A stretch of 64,000 bases of DNA from an uncultured Muribaculaceae bacterium. GTDB taxonomy: Bacteria; Bacteroidota; Bacteroidia; Bacteroidales; Muribaculaceae. The notes beneath the pieces are model-generated. The model ran no database searches, had not been told where the DNA came from, and saw nothing but the letters and a program-made list of their open reading frames with translations. The position numbers were made by a program, and so were the translations under genes. The stretch lies in assembly GCA_910589425.1 (NCBI GenBank), contig CAJUSZ010000011.1, forward strand, positions 1 to 64,000, given 5' to 3'. Of this stretch, positions 9,636-18,291 are shown piece after piece (position 1 is the stretch's first letter; every line of letters starts with the position of its first letter).

Positions 9636-10901
9636 ATGGAAAGAATATTAATAGTCGGCGGAGGGTTTGCCGGTCTTAATCTGGCCAAATATCTCGATAA
9701 GAATCGCTATAGCGTGATGGTATTGGATCGTCATAACTTCCATTGCTTCCCTCCGCTTTTCTATCAGGTTGCGTCGTCGGGTCTTGATGCCTCGAATATC
9801 AGTTTCCCTTTCCGGCGTGAGTTCAAGAAACTCCGGAACGTGAGCTACCGCATGGGGCATGTGAAGAATATAGATGTGGAAGCCCGTGAGGTAACGACGA
9901 GCTATGAGACAATCAGCTATGACCGTCTGGTAATAGCCGCCGGCACCACTAACAATTTCTTCGGGATGGCGGACATGGAAAAAAAAGTGTTCTGCATGAA
10001 GACCGTTGCCGAGGCCTCGCATACAAGGGATGAGATTCTCGACCGCCTTGAGCGTGCGGCTCTGTGCAAGGATCCGTCGCGGCGGAAAGAGCTTCTGAGT
10101 TTTCTTGTCGTGGGTGGCGGACCGTCGGGTGTCGAGATAGCAGGCGCCATCGGAGAGATGAAGAAAGATATACTCCCGCGTGAATATCCGGAGCTTGACC
10201 CGTCGGAGATGAACATAACGCTTGTGGAAGGGAGTCCGCGTGTGTTAGGCGCGATGAGCGAGAAATGTTCCCGCAAGGCCGAGCAGTATCTGCGCTCGCT
10301 CATGGTGGATGTGCGTGTCGGAACCATGGTCAAGAGCTATGAGGACAAGTTTGTGACTTTTGCCGACGGAACGAGGGAATATTGGGAGACAGTGATATGG
10401 AATGCCGGTGTCAAAGGAGAGCCTATGCCTGGAATTCCACAGGAATGCATAGGTCGCGGAGGCCGTCTGACGGTGGATCGGTACAACCGGGTGATCGGAC
10501 TTGAGGACAGTGTCATGGCACTCGGCGACATAGCGCTGATGTCTACCGGGAAGTATCCGAACGGCCATCCGCAGGTGGCGCAGCCGGCAATACAGCAGGC
10601 GCGTAATCTCGCACGCAACCTCAACCGGGGCGAATGGGATAGCAAGTTTGAATACAAAGACAAGGGATCGATGGCCACAGTCGGGAAAAACCGCGCTGTG
10701 GTGGATCTCGGCCATGCGTTCTTCGACGGATGGTTTGCATGGATGATATGGATGCTTATCCATCTGATATCTATTCTCGGGATGCGCAACAGGCTGAATG
10801 TGCTTCTGAACTGGGTATGGAACTATCTTACATACAGCACATCGTTGAGATTGCTGTTGCGCCCTGTCAAGTTTCCTGAACGCAAACACTGGGGGGATTG
10901 A
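9636..10901 (+). CDS. type II NADH dehydrogenase (NDH-2), FAD-dependent
   Basis: Non-proton-pumping NADH:quinone oxidoreductase of the pyridine nucleotide-disulfide family; it passes electrons from NADH through FAD to menaquinone. The FAD-binding GGGFAG is at residues 8-13, the second dinucleotide motif VVGGGPSGVE is near 164, and GDIAL (FAD contact) is near 302. The C-terminus (about 365-400) is hydrophobic and amphipathic (WFAWMIWMLIHLISILGM), as needed for membrane anchoring. At 421 aa the length is typical. It is transcribed alone; upstream, GAACTTTG at about 9568 is a one-mismatch -7 box. Gene symbol ndh would be reasonable but is not certain among paralogues. Confidence 0.9.
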   Translation: MERILIVGGGFAGLNLAKYLDKNRYSVMVLDRHNFHCFPPLFYQVASSGLDASNISFPFRREFKKLRNVSYRMGHVKNIDVEAREVTTSYETISYDRLVIAAGTTNNFFGMADMEKKVFCMKTVAEASHTRDEILDRLERAALCKDPSRRKELLSFLVVGGGPSGVEIAGAIGEMKKDILPREYPELDPSEMNITLVEGSPRVLGAMSEKCSRKAEQYLRSLMVDVRVGTMVKSYEDKFVTFADGTREYWETVIWNAGVKGEPMPGIPQECIGRGGRLTVDRYNRVIGLEDSVMALGDIALMSTGKYPNGHPQVAQPAIQQARNLARNLNRGEWDSKFEYKDKGSMATVGKNRAVVDLGHAFFDGWFAWMIWMLIHLISILGMRNRLNVLLNWVWNYLTYSTSLRLLLRPVKFPERKHWGD

Positions 10902-10989
10902 TGTCCGGCAGGGGTTGTGTATGACAGAAAAAAAAGTTAAATTCGCGGAAATGTCCGTGCAGCACAGTCTACGGACAACCGTATAAAAT

Positions 10990-11865
10990 ATGAAAACTAT
11001 GAATTCAAAATTAATTACCGTCGGTGTCGCTGCATCGTTTCTCCTCGCGTTCTCCTCATGTTCGATGCTGAAGAAGAGTGAAAAAAAGGTTGAGGTATTG
11101 CCGACAGACCGGGAACAGATCCAGAAAGATAAGACAGCGAAGACTTATACTCCGGAGGAGCTTTCACGTGGTGTGGTTCGCGGGGACTGGGCGATAGAGA
11201 TGGTCGGCAACCGTGAGGCTAAAGGTGAGGAAGCCCCGTTTCTTAAGTTTGTGCCTTCAGAGAAACGCGTATATGGAAATAACGGATGTAATGTGATCAA
11301 CGGCAACTATAGCTATAACCCGTCTGACAGCACATTGAGTTTCAGTGGAGTGATAACAACAATGCGCGCCTGCGCCCTCACCGGGATCACGGACATTGAG
11401 ATCAACCAGGCGCTCGACGCAACGCGCTATTATTCGTGGGAACTGCGGGATTCGCAATATTATCTCTACTTCTACGATGCGAACCGGGCGAAAGTCATGA
11501 CTCTGATGCACCAGAATTTCTCGTTCCTAAACGGCACATGGGGGGTCAAAGCCATAAATGAGACTCCGGTGAACGATCCTGAGATGAAGATTGTCATAGA
11601 TGTGGACGAAGGAAAACTGCATGGCAACACCGGCTGCAACCTTCTTAACGGGGAATTCACCACAGACCGTGAGACAGCCAACAGCATATCTTTCCAGCGG
11701 ATAGCCACGACCAGGATGGCTTGTCCGGATATGAGTCATGAGACGGAGTTTGTGGTGGCTCTCGAAGAAGCGGCATACGCCCGTCCGATCAGTCCGACCA
11801 AGGTCTTGCTGCTCGACAATTCCGGAAAGGTCGTTCTGGAACTTGTGCGCACCACCGACAACTGA
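10990..11865 (+). CDS. lipoprotein with two META (HslJ-like) domains
   Basis: Putative lipoprotein: signal sequence ending in lipobox FSSC with the lipidated Cys at residue 24. Two META domains follow in tandem, at about 58-165 and 180-288; each has the hallmark NGCNxxNG or NTGCNLLNG turn and the TTMRAC or TTRMAC strand. META domains occur in HslJ-type heat-inducible, drug-resistance-associated proteins, but the biochemical role is unknown. The gene is monocistronic: a weak promoter (GTTG-N20-TAAATTCG, about 10914-10945) lies in front and a strong hairpin behind. Confidence 0.88.
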   Translation: MKTMNSKLITVGVAASFLLAFSSCSMLKKSEKKVEVLPTDREQIQKDKTAKTYTPEELSRGVVRGDWAIEMVGNREAKGEEAPFLKFVPSEKRVYGNNGCNVINGNYSYNPSDSTLSFSGVITTMRACALTGITDIEINQALDATRYYSWELRDSQYYLYFYDANRAKVMTLMHQNFSFLNGTWGVKAINETPVNDPEMKIVIDVDEGKLHGNTGCNLLNGEFTTDRETANSISFQRIATTRMACPDMSHETEFVVALEEAAYARPISPTKVLLLDNSGKVVLELVRTTDN

Positions 11866-11886
11866 TCTCTGCGGCCGCAGCGGAAA

Positions 11887-11929
11887 CATAAAAACAGCCA
11901 CGACGATAATCGCCGTGGCTGTTTTTATG
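11887..11929. terminator. bidirectional intrinsic terminator
   Basis: A perfect 16-bp stem (arms 11887-11902 and 11914-11929) flanked by A-run on the left and T-run on the right, so it can terminate both the META-domain gene (+) and the Dabb gene (-), which converge here. Confidence 0.92.
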
Positions 11930-11945
11930 CCCGCAAATGGAACTT

Positions 11946-12239
11946 TCAGAATTCAAAGTCTACACAGGCTCTGCTTTCTTTCAGAGGGGCTACGATAGCG
12001 GCTGCCGCTACATGGTCAGGATGCTTGGCATAGCGCTCTACATCGGCCATCGTCGGGACTACAGCGATAAGAGCTATATCCCAGGATTCGGCAGGGTTTT
12101 CATTAATCCCGACCTCCATCGATTCAAGAACGTCGATCCGGGATGGAAGAGCCATCAATGCGTCCCGGAACCGGACGCATGCACTGCGTCGTTCCTCTTC
12201 AGTCCCTTTGAGTTTGAAAGTAACGATATGTTTTATCAT
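11946..12239 (-). CDS. Dabb family (stress-responsive alpha/beta barrel) protein
   Basis: A 97-aa single-domain protein of the Dabb family, a dimeric ferredoxin-like alpha/beta barrel. It begins MIKHIVTFKLK and has the typical YAKHPDHVA segment (residues about 69-77) and ends in a CVDFEF strand, all usual for the family. Members include stress-induced proteins and a few small-molecule enzymes; the exact role here is unknown. It lies 15 nt after the YbiT-like ABC-F gene on the same strand and is probably cotranscribed with it. Confidence 0.88.
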   Translation of the reverse strand: MIKHIVTFKLKGTEEERRSACVRFRDALMALPSRIDVLESMEVGINENPAESWDIALIAVVPTMADVERYAKHPDHVAAAAIVAPLKESRACVDFEF

Positions 12240-12254
12240 GATTCAGGATATTTT

Positions 12255-13868
12255 TCAGACGTAAAGGCGTTCTTTGGCGGCTGCGACCTTTTCATCGGTG
12301 ATGTAGTCGTCATAGTCCATCATTTTGTCGATTATGCCGTTGGGGGTCAGTTCGATGATGCGGTTGCAGACGGTCTGGATAAACTCATGGTCGTGGCTCG
12401 ACATGAGGATAACGCCCTTGAAATTCTGAAGCGTGTTGTTGAACGCCTGTATTGACTCCAGGTCAAGATGGTTAGTGGGGGAATCAAGTACCAGGGTGTT
12501 GGCATCGGTCAGCATCATCCGTGAGATCATGCATCTGATTTTCTCGCCTCCTGAAAGCACGGAGGCTTTCTTAAGAACATCCTCTCCGCTGAAAAGCATC
12601 TTCCCGAGGAATCCTTTGAGATATATCTCAGATGAATCGTTGGAGAACTGGCAGAGCCAGTCGACAAGATTGAGGTCTGTGTTGAAGAAACTGCTGTTGT
12701 CGAGCGGGAGATAGGCGTTTGTTATGGTCTGTCCCCATTCAAAATCGCCGCCGTCAGCTTTACGGTTACCCATGATTATCTCAAAAAGGGCTGTCATGGC
12801 TCTTGGGTCGCGGCTGAGGAAAGCCACTTTGTCCCCTTTCTCAATCTGGAAATTGACATCCCGGAAAAGTATGTCGCCATCTACTGACGCGGACAGACCC
12901 TTCACTTCAAGTATCTTATTGCCGACTTCCCTGCTTGGGGTGAATATGATTCCCGGATAGCGGCGTGAAGATGGCTGGATATCCTCGATGTTAAGTTTCT
13001 CAAGCATCTTCTTGCGCGATGTGGTCTGTTTGCTTTTCGCGACATTCGCGCTGAATCTGCGGATAAATTCAAGCAACTCTTTCCGTTTCTCCTCGGCTTT
13101 CTTATTGGCGGCCTGTTGCTGGCGGAGTGCGAGCTGCGATGACTGGTACCAGAAACTGTAGTTGCCCGCAAAGAGGGAGATCTTGTTGTAGTCAATGTCG
13201 AGAGTGTGGGTGCTTACAGCGTCGAGGAAGTGACGGTCGTGGCTCACGACCAGCACCGTGTTCTCGAAGTTGGCGAGATAGTTCTCAAGCCAGGCCACAG
13301 TCTCGAGGTCAAGGTCGTTGGTCGGCTCGTCGAGCAGAAGATTGTCGGGATTTCCGAACAGGGCTTTGGCAAGAAGAACCCGCACTTTCTCTTTGGCAGA
13401 CATGTCTTTCATCAGGGAATGGTGCTTGTCTTCCTTAATTCCAAGTCCGCTTAGCAGAGCAGCCGCGTCGCTTTCTGCGTTCCATCCTTCGAGTTCGGCA
13501 AATTTCTCTTCAAGTTCAGCGGCCCTAATACCGTCTTCGTCGGAGAAATCCGGTTTGGCATATATGGCATCCTTCTCCTGCATGATGTCCCACAGGACGG
13601 TATGGCCGCGTAGCACGGTCTCAAGGACTGAGCATTCGTCAAACTCGAAGTGGTCCTGGCTGAGTACGGACAGGCGTTCGCCGGGTCCGAATGTAACTGT
13701 GCCGTGGGTGGGCGCAAGCTGGCCGGAAAGTATGCGCATCAGGGTGGATTTGCCTGCGCCGTTGGCGCCGATTATACCGTAGCAGTTGCCCTGCGTGAAT
13801 GTCAGGTTCACATCTTGGAAAAGGGGCTTCTTGCCGAATTGGATTGCGAGGTTGTTGACTTGGATCAT
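12255..13868 (-). CDS. ABC-F family ATPase, YbiT-like
   Basis: Soluble ABC-F protein with two ATP-binding cassettes and no membrane domain; the family acts at the ribosomal E site on stalled or resting ribosomes. Walker A GANGAGKST is near residue 37 and DEPTNDLDLETV in cassette 1; cassette 2 has SGGEK and DSPTNHLDLESI, with Asp-Ser in place of Asp-Glu at the catalytic position as in YbiT-type proteins. A linker rich in charged residues (about 240-300) joins them. I start at 13868 (MIQVNNLAIQFGKK, 537 aa) and not at the ATG at 13928, because the consensus promoter at 13899-13929 covers that upstream codon. Confidence 0.9.
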   Translation of the reverse strand: MIQVNNLAIQFGKKPLFQDVNLTFTQGNCYGIIGANGAGKSTLMRILSGQLAPTHGTVTFGPGERLSVLSQDHFEFDECSVLETVLRGHTVLWDIMQEKDAIYAKPDFSDEDGIRAAELEEKFAELEGWNAESDAAALLSGLGIKEDKHHSLMKDMSAKEKVRVLLAKALFGNPDNLLLDEPTNDLDLETVAWLENYLANFENTVLVVSHDRHFLDAVSTHTLDIDYNKISLFAGNYSFWYQSSQLALRQQQAANKKAEEKRKELLEFIRRFSANVAKSKQTTSRKKMLEKLNIEDIQPSSRRYPGIIFTPSREVGNKILEVKGLSASVDGDILFRDVNFQIEKGDKVAFLSRDPRAMTALFEIIMGNRKADGGDFEWGQTITNAYLPLDNSSFFNTDLNLVDWLCQFSNDSSEIYLKGFLGKMLFSGEDVLKKASVLSGGEKIRCMISRMMLTDANTLVLDSPTNHLDLESIQAFNNTLQNFKGVILMSSHDHEFIQTVCNRIIELTPNGIIDKMMDYDDYITDEKVAAAKERLYV

Positions 13869-13898
13869 CTCTTTTGGTTTGGTTCGGAAAAAACTGCG

Positions 13899-13929
13899 CA
13901 AAGTTACGCATTTTTCCCTGACCGACAAA
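13899..13929 (-). promoter_or_regulatory. consensus promoter of the ABC-F/Dabb genes
   Basis: Minus-strand TTTG (13926-13929), a 19-nt spacer, then TAACTTTG (13899-13906): an exact match to the Bacteroidetes housekeeping promoter. It leaves a leader of about 25 nt before the ATG at 13868. Confidence 0.85.
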
Positions 13930-13967
13930 ATTTCATGAACAACACCTCTGGTCTGTTGTTTTTTTAG

Positions 13968-13975
13968 TAATTTTG
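13968..13975 (+). promoter_or_regulatory. putative -7 box of the DUF4924-rfbD-prfC genes
   Basis: TAATTTTG fits TAnnTTTG 20 nt before the DUF4924 ATG. The only -33 candidate, TCTG at 13947-13950, has 17-nt spacing and one mismatch. It sits back to back with the ABC-F promoter. Confidence 0.45.
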
Positions 13976-13995
13976 CACCTTAAATCTACTGCATT

Positions 13996-14550
13996 ATGCT
14001 GACAGCATCCGCTAAAAAAAGAGAGAATATCGCTGAATATCTGCTTTACATGTGGCAGATAGAAGATCTTATCCGTGCGTTCGGCCTTGACACGGACCGG
14101 ATTCAGAGTGAGATTATCGACAAGTATTCTGGACTTGACGAATCACAGCGCCGGCAGATGCGCGACTGGTATGATTCGCTTGTCGACATGATGCGCCGCG
14201 AAGGCGTGATGACTGAGGGACACCTGCAACTGAATAAGAATGTGCTGATCTCGCTCGATGACCTGCACCGCAGGCTTATGGCTGATCCGAAATTTGCCGC
14301 TTATTCGGCTGAGTTCTACAAGACCTTGCCATACATTGTCGAGATCCGAGCCAAGGCCGGGGAAAAGAAAGCCGGGGAGATAGAGTCGTGTTTCAATGCG
14401 CTCTACGGGCTGATGATGCTCAGGCTTCAGGGGAAAGAGGTCTCGAAGGAGACGACGGAAGCCGCCGCTCAGATTTCGCGTTTTCTCGCAATGCTGGCAG
14501 CTTATTACAAGAAAGATTACAATAACGAACTTTTCAATTCCCGCGACTGA
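13996..14550 (+). CDS. DUF4924 family protein
   Basis: A 184-aa cytoplasmic protein of the Bacteroidetes-specific DUF4924 family; recognised from the strongly conserved N-terminus (KRENIAEYLLYMWQIEDLIRA) and the centre (MMRREGVMTEGHLQLNKNV, FYKTLPYIVELRAK-type helix). It is predicted all-helical with no signal peptide or membrane segment. The DUF4924-rfbD-prfC order is, to my knowledge, common in Bacteroides relatives; rfbD starts 9 nt downstream. Function unknown. Confidence 0.85.
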   Translation: MLTASAKKRENIAEYLLYMWQIEDLIRAFGLDTDRIQSEIIDKYSGLDESQRRQMRDWYDSLVDMMRREGVMTEGHLQLNKNVLISLDDLHRRLMADPKFAAYSAEFYKTLPYIVEIRAKAGEKKAGEIESCFNALYGLMMLRLQGKEVSKETTEAAAQISRFLAMLAAYYKKDYNNELFNSRD

Positions 14551-14559
14551 TACGAATTT

Positions 14560-15432
14560 ATGAAGAGAATACTCGTTACAGGCTGCCACGGTCAGCTCGG
14601 ACGGTCCCTTGAAAGAGTCTCCGAAGGGCGCGACGACCTTCAGCTTACGCTTACCGATGTGGACTCGCTTGATCTTACCGACCGCGAGGCCGTTGAGAAA
14701 ACAATAGCCGACGGCAATTATGATTTTGTTGTCAACTGCGCTGCGTACACCGCGGTCGATCGTGCGGAATCCGATGAGGTGGCGGCCGCAAAAATCAACA
14801 CCGAGGCTGTAGGCAACATTGCCCGTGCTGCCCGTGCTTCAAAAGTGAAGGTTATACATATATCCACGGATTATGTATTTTCCGGCCAGAACCACCGTCC
14901 CTATGATGAACTCGACGAGCCATATCCCGCGTCTGTCTATGGCCGGACAAAGCTTGAGGGGGAAGGGATGCTGACCTCTTTCTGCCCTGATTCTGTGATA
15001 ATACGCACTGCGTGGCTTTATTCGGAATACGGATCAAATTTTGTGAAGACTATTATTGAAAAGGGTGTGGTCAGGGGCAGTCTGAATGTGGTGTGCGATC
15101 AGGTAGGCACCCCGACGTATGCCGGAGATCTGGCCAAAGCCATAATCAGAGTTATAGATGAGGAGGGGAAGAATCCGGGTGTGTTTCATTTCACGAACGA
15201 GGGTGTGGCTTCCTGGTATGATTTCGCGATAGAGATTCTGCGTATGGCCGGACATCCGGAAGTAACGGTTAATCCTGTAGCGACAAGAGAATACCCGACG
15301 GCTGCCACGCGCCCATGCTATTCGGTTCTGGACAAATCAAAAATCAAACGGACATATTCGGTATCAATCCCTTATTGGAAAGATTCCCTGAAAGAATGCA
15401 TTGACCGGATGAAGGGTCAGGATGGCCTGTGA
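14560..15432 (+). CDS. rfbD: dTDP-4-dehydrorhamnose reductase
   Basis: Short-chain dehydrogenase (RmlD/RfbD) that reduces dTDP-4-dehydro-L-rhamnose to dTDP-L-rhamnose with NAD(P)H, the last step of the precursor pathway for surface polysaccharides. The Rossmann motif GCHGQLGRSL is at residues 8-17, STDYVFSG near 102, and the catalytic YxxxK (YGRTK) near 127-131. The length of 290 aa is typical. rmlA, B and C are not in the window, so this gene is separated from the rest of the pathway and sits with DUF4924 and prfC. Confidence 0.92.
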   Translation: MKRILVTGCHGQLGRSLERVSEGRDDLQLTLTDVDSLDLTDREAVEKTIADGNYDFVVNCAAYTAVDRAESDEVAAAKINTEAVGNIARAARASKVKVIHISTDYVFSGQNHRPYDELDEPYPASVYGRTKLEGEGMLTSFCPDSVIIRTAWLYSEYGSNFVKTIIEKGVVRGSLNVVCDQVGTPTYAGDLAKAIIRVIDEEGKNPGVFHFTNEGVASWYDFAIEILRMAGHPEVTVNPVATREYPTAATRPCYSVLDKSKIKRTYSVSIPYWKDSLKECIDRMKGQDGL

Positions 15433-15508
15433 TTTCTCGTTGACGCATATTTTTACCCATTCCCGGACGCGCGTCTGACAATTATAATACCTACCACATT
15501 TTTTCATC

Positions 15509-17104
15509 ATGAGCGAAGAACTTAATAAAGAGATACAACGGCGACGCACATTTGCGATAATCTCGCATCCTGACGCCGGTAAAACCACGCTGACCGAGAA
15601 GCTGCTTCTGTTCGGCGGCGCGATTCATGTGGCCGGCGCTGTGAAGAGCAATAAGATAAAGAAAACTGCCACATCAGACTGGATGGACATCGAGAAGCAG
15701 CGTGGCATTTCGGTGGCGACTTCAGTGATGGGGTTCAACTATCGGGATTTCAAGATCAATATTCTTGACACACCCGGCCACCAGGATTTTGCTGAAGACA
15801 CATTCCGCACCCTTACCGCCGTTGACTCGGTTATAATAGTGGTCGATGTGGCGAAAGGTGTGGAAACGCAGACACGCCGTCTGATGGAGGTGTGCCGTAT
15901 GCGCAACACGCCTGTGATAATATTTGTCAATAAGCTCGACCGGGAAGGCCGGGATCCGTTCGATATTCTCGATGAACTTGAACAGGAACTCAAAATCAGT
16001 GTCCGCCCATTGTCGTGGCCTATCAACATAGGCGCTAAATTCAAGGGTGTCTACAATATCTATGAGCATGGACTGGATCTGTTCACTCCCTCGAAGCAGA
16101 CGGTGTCGGAGCGTGTGGAGATCGACGATGTGTCATCTCCAGAGGTGGACAGGCTTGTCGGGGAGGCCGACGCGGCCAAACTCAGGGAGGATCTCGAACT
16201 GATCGAAGGCGTTTATCCTGAATTCGACAAGGAGGCGTATCTGAGGGGAGAGATCGCTCCGGTATTTTTCGGTTCGGCTCTCAACACATTTGGTGTGAAG
16301 GAACTTCTCGACTGCTTTGTGGAGATCGCTCCGGCTCCCCGCCCGGTGCAGGCTGTGGAAAGGGAAATCGCTCCGGAAGAGGAAGGATTTACAGGATTCG
16401 TGTTCAAGATCCACGCCAATATGGATCCGAACCATCGTTCGTGCATAGCCTTTGTGAAGATCTGTTCAGGCAAGTTTGAGCGCAATGTCAACTACAGGCA
16501 TGTGCGTCAGGGAAAGATGCTGCGGTTTGCTGCTCCTACCGCATTCATGGCCCAGAAGAAAAGCATAGTCGATGAGGCTTATCCGGGAGACATAGTGGGC
16601 ATTCCGGACACCGGAAATTTCAAGATAGGAGACACACTGACATCGGGAGAGGAGATTCATTTCAAAGGATTGCCCTCATTCTCCCCGGAGATGTTCAAAT
16701 ATATAGAGAATGCTGATCCGATGAAGGCCAAGCAGCTTGACAAAGGTGTGCATCAGCTTATGGACGAGGGTGTGGCGCAGCTTTTCACCAATCAGTTCAA
16801 CGGCCGGAAAATCATCGGCACGGTGGGTCAGCTCCAGTTTGAAGTGATCCAGTACAGGCTTCTGCATGAATATGGAGCGCAGTGCCGCTGGGAGCCGATC
16901 AGCCTCTACAAGGCTTGCTGGATCGAAAGCGATGATGCCGAGGCACTGGCTGCCTTCAAGAAGCGTAAACATCAGTTTATGGCGACAGACAAGGATGGCC
17001 GGGATGTCTTTCTTGCCGACAGCAACTATGTGCTTCAGATGGCGCAGGCCGATTTCCCGAAGATACGGTTCCATTTCTCATCGGAATTGGGAGCCGGGGT
17101 GTGA
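15509..17104 (+). CDS. prfC: peptide chain release factor 3
   Basis: Translational GTPase RF3, which removes RF1/RF2 from the ribosome after peptide release. G1 SHPDAGKTTLTEKLL (near residue 19), G2 region with QRGISVATS, G3 DTPGHQDF and G4 NKLDRE are all present, followed by domains II and III; the last third (FEVIQYRLLHEYGAQCRWEP) is diagnostic of RF3 rather than EF-G or LepA. At 531 aa it is full length. It is third in a run with DUF4924 and rfbD and ends at a strong terminator. Confidence 0.96.
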   Translation: MSEELNKEIQRRRTFAIISHPDAGKTTLTEKLLLFGGAIHVAGAVKSNKIKKTATSDWMDIEKQRGISVATSVMGFNYRDFKINILDTPGHQDFAEDTFRTLTAVDSVIIVVDVAKGVETQTRRLMEVCRMRNTPVIIFVNKLDREGRDPFDILDELEQELKISVRPLSWPINIGAKFKGVYNIYEHGLDLFTPSKQTVSERVEIDDVSSPEVDRLVGEADAAKLREDLELIEGVYPEFDKEAYLRGEIAPVFFGSALNTFGVKELLDCFVEIAPAPRPVQAVEREIAPEEEGFTGFVFKIHANMDPNHRSCIAFVKICSGKFERNVNYRHVRQGKMLRFAAPTAFMAQKKSIVDEAYPGDIVGIPDTGNFKIGDTLTSGEEIHFKGLPSFSPEMFKYIENADPMKAKQLDKGVHQLMDEGVAQLFTNQFNGRKIIGTVGQLQFEVIQYRLLHEYGAQCRWEPISLYKACWIESDDAEALAAFKKRKHQFMATDKDGRDVFLADSNYVLQMAQADFPKIRFHFSSELGAGV

Positions 17105-17125
17105 GCAAGGTTCCGTTACGGTATG

Positions 17126-17169
17126 CAATAATCCGGATTTCGACTTTAACGTTGAAATCCGGATTATTG
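17126..17169. terminator. bidirectional intrinsic terminator
   Basis: A perfect 16-bp stem (17126-17141 / 17154-17169) between the convergent prfC and nitroreductase genes. The arms contain a palindromic ATAATCCGGATTAT core, and A/T tracts at both ends allow use from either side. Confidence 0.88.
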
Positions 17170-17189
17170 ATTCGTGTATGGTCAATCGG

Positions 17190-17942
17190 TCATCGGTTTA
17201 TGTCGTAGCCCTGATCGCGCAGATAGTCGAGCATGCGGTAGGCCATCGCGTGGCGGTAGTATCCCAGGATGTGATCACACCAGTCATTGTCCGTGGTGCC
17301 GCCTGAACGGGTGCGGTTGTATTCCTTGACAAGGTTGTCATATTGCTCAAGATCGTCTACCAGAGCCTCATTGTCTTGATTGTAGCAATTCTTGTGGAAA
17401 ACGGTAGATGACGGTTGTTTTGGCTTGAGGTCGGGATGCTCCCTGGGAATTCCGAGCGCAAGTCCGCAGACCACAAACACTCCTTTGGGCAGTTTGAGGA
17501 GTTCAGCCACCTTAGCGGGATCCACAGTCCTGAGATATCCAACACAGTTGCTCCCGAGTCCCGCTGCCTGAGCGGCGACAACGGCACTCATCATGGCCAG
17601 CGCGGCATCGACAATGCCTATGATTACGGCGTCCATCGTGTTGGTGAAAGGAGGAACATCAAACCCTTTGCGTTCAGCGAGACGGGAAATCTTGTTGAAG
17701 TCGGAGCAAAAGACGAGCAGTCTGTTGCATGTCTTGAGCTGTTTGGAATCAGTCAGTGCGTATAGTTCCTCTTTCAGTTGCTGATCAGAGATGTCAATGA
17801 CAGAGAATTGCTGTCCGTTATAGCTTGTCGGGGTGTTTCTGATGGCTTCATAAATGAAGTCCATTGTTTCCTGAGGGATGCTCTCTCGCTCGTAGCGGCG
17901 CACGCTTGTGCGTTCGAGCAGGGTGGTTTTTACATCATTCAT
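17190..17942 (-). CDS. nitroreductase family protein (FMN-dependent)
   Basis: A 250-aa NfsA/FRP-type flavin reductase. The N-terminal RTSVRRYERESIP segment binds FMN phosphate, NTPTSYNGQQ (about 36-45) is the typical substrate loop, and GLGSNCVGYLR (about 126-136) with GLALG near 161 complete the fold. The C-terminal tail (GGTTDNDWCDHILGYY) is as in NADPH-dependent nitroreductases. The natural substrate is unknown. The start codon overlaps the stop of a 45-codon upstream ORF (ATGA), and transcription probably begins about 300 nt upstream at the promoter at 18247-18278, so the gene has a long, structured leader. Confidence 0.9.
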   Translation of the reverse strand: MNDVKTTLLERTSVRRYERESIPQETMDFIYEAIRNTPTSYNGQQFSVIDISDQQLKEELYALTDSKQLKTCNRLLVFCSDFNKISRLAERKGFDVPPFTNTMDAVIIGIVDAALAMMSAVVAAQAAGLGSNCVGYLRTVDPAKVAELLKLPKGVFVVCGLALGIPREHPDLKPKQPSSTVFHKNCYNQDNEALVDDLEQYDNLVKEYNRTRSGGTTDNDWCDHILGYYRHAMAYRMLDYLRDQGYDINR

Positions 17943-18076
17943 ATCAAATATAATTGGGATTCATTGAAAAATAGAGGCCGACAGGCCGCAATTTCAGCGG
18001 CAGAGTCGGCCTCCTGTGGGTCCACATCAAAGGATGCGATGAAACTCCGAATGACAGGATTTGAGTGCTTCTTCAT
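17939..18076 (-). CDS. 45-codon leader ORF upstream of the nitroreductase
   Basis: Small ORF on the minus strand beginning MKKHSNPVIRSFIASF and ending in NESQLYLI, with its TGA overlapping the nitroreductase ATG by 4 nt. It is preceded by A-rich TACAAAG, a plausible Bacteroidetes ribosome-binding region. It has no signal peptide or recognisable domain; its middle is acidic (DVDPQEADSAAE). Its last third contains a strong hairpin followed by a T-run. It may be a regulatory leader peptide, a true small protein, or part of a dispersed repeat; I cannot decide without homology data. Confidence 0.4.
   Translation of the reverse strand: MKKHSNPVIRSFIASFDVDPQEADSAAEIAACRPLFFNESQLYLI
17975..18012 (-). 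terminator. terminator-like hairpin inside the nitroreductase leader
   Basis: On the minus strand an outer 8-bp stem (AGGCCGAC / GTCGGCCT) encloses an inner 5-bp stem (GCCGC / GCGGC), followed by CTATTTTTC. That is the form of an intrinsic terminator, yet it lies about 30 nt before the nitroreductase start codon and within the 45-codon ORF, suggesting attenuation or the end of a small separate transcript. Confidence 0.5.
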
Positions 18077-18246
18077 CTTTGTAATCCGCCGTGTCCTTTA
18101 AAGGGCAACTCCGCAAGGAGTGCGGCCCGCCATTGACAAAGTAAGCTTGTCTCGGTATTTCGATAAAATTTGATGAGTTTCCCAGTCAACTTTGATGTGG
18201 TTATGCGGTTGGAGGGATTTTGCTCTCTTGCTTTGCTTTTACAACG

Positions 18247-18278
18247 CAAAGGTAATCGAAAAAGTTCAGATCTCCAAA
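18247..18278 (-). promoter_or_regulatory. consensus promoter of the nitroreductase leader
   Basis: Minus-strand TTTG (18275-18278), 20-nt spacer, TACCTTTG (18247-18254). It lies just past the 3' end of the MFS gene and directs transcription into the 300-nt leader. Other structure in the leader: a small CCGCA/TGCGG hairpin (18111-18125) and a perfect palindrome CCTTTAAAGG (18095-18104). Confidence 0.75.
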
Positions 18279-18291
18279 TCCTGATGCTATT

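Noticed and set aside
12433..13967. Several plus-strand ORFs of 78-154 codons over the ABC-F gene
   Set aside because: All are opposite strand shadows of the two ATP-binding cassettes.
17943..18291. tRNA or known riboswitch in the nitroreductase leader
   Set aside because: No cloverleaf, T-loop sequence or familiar riboswitch core was found; only the hairpins described.
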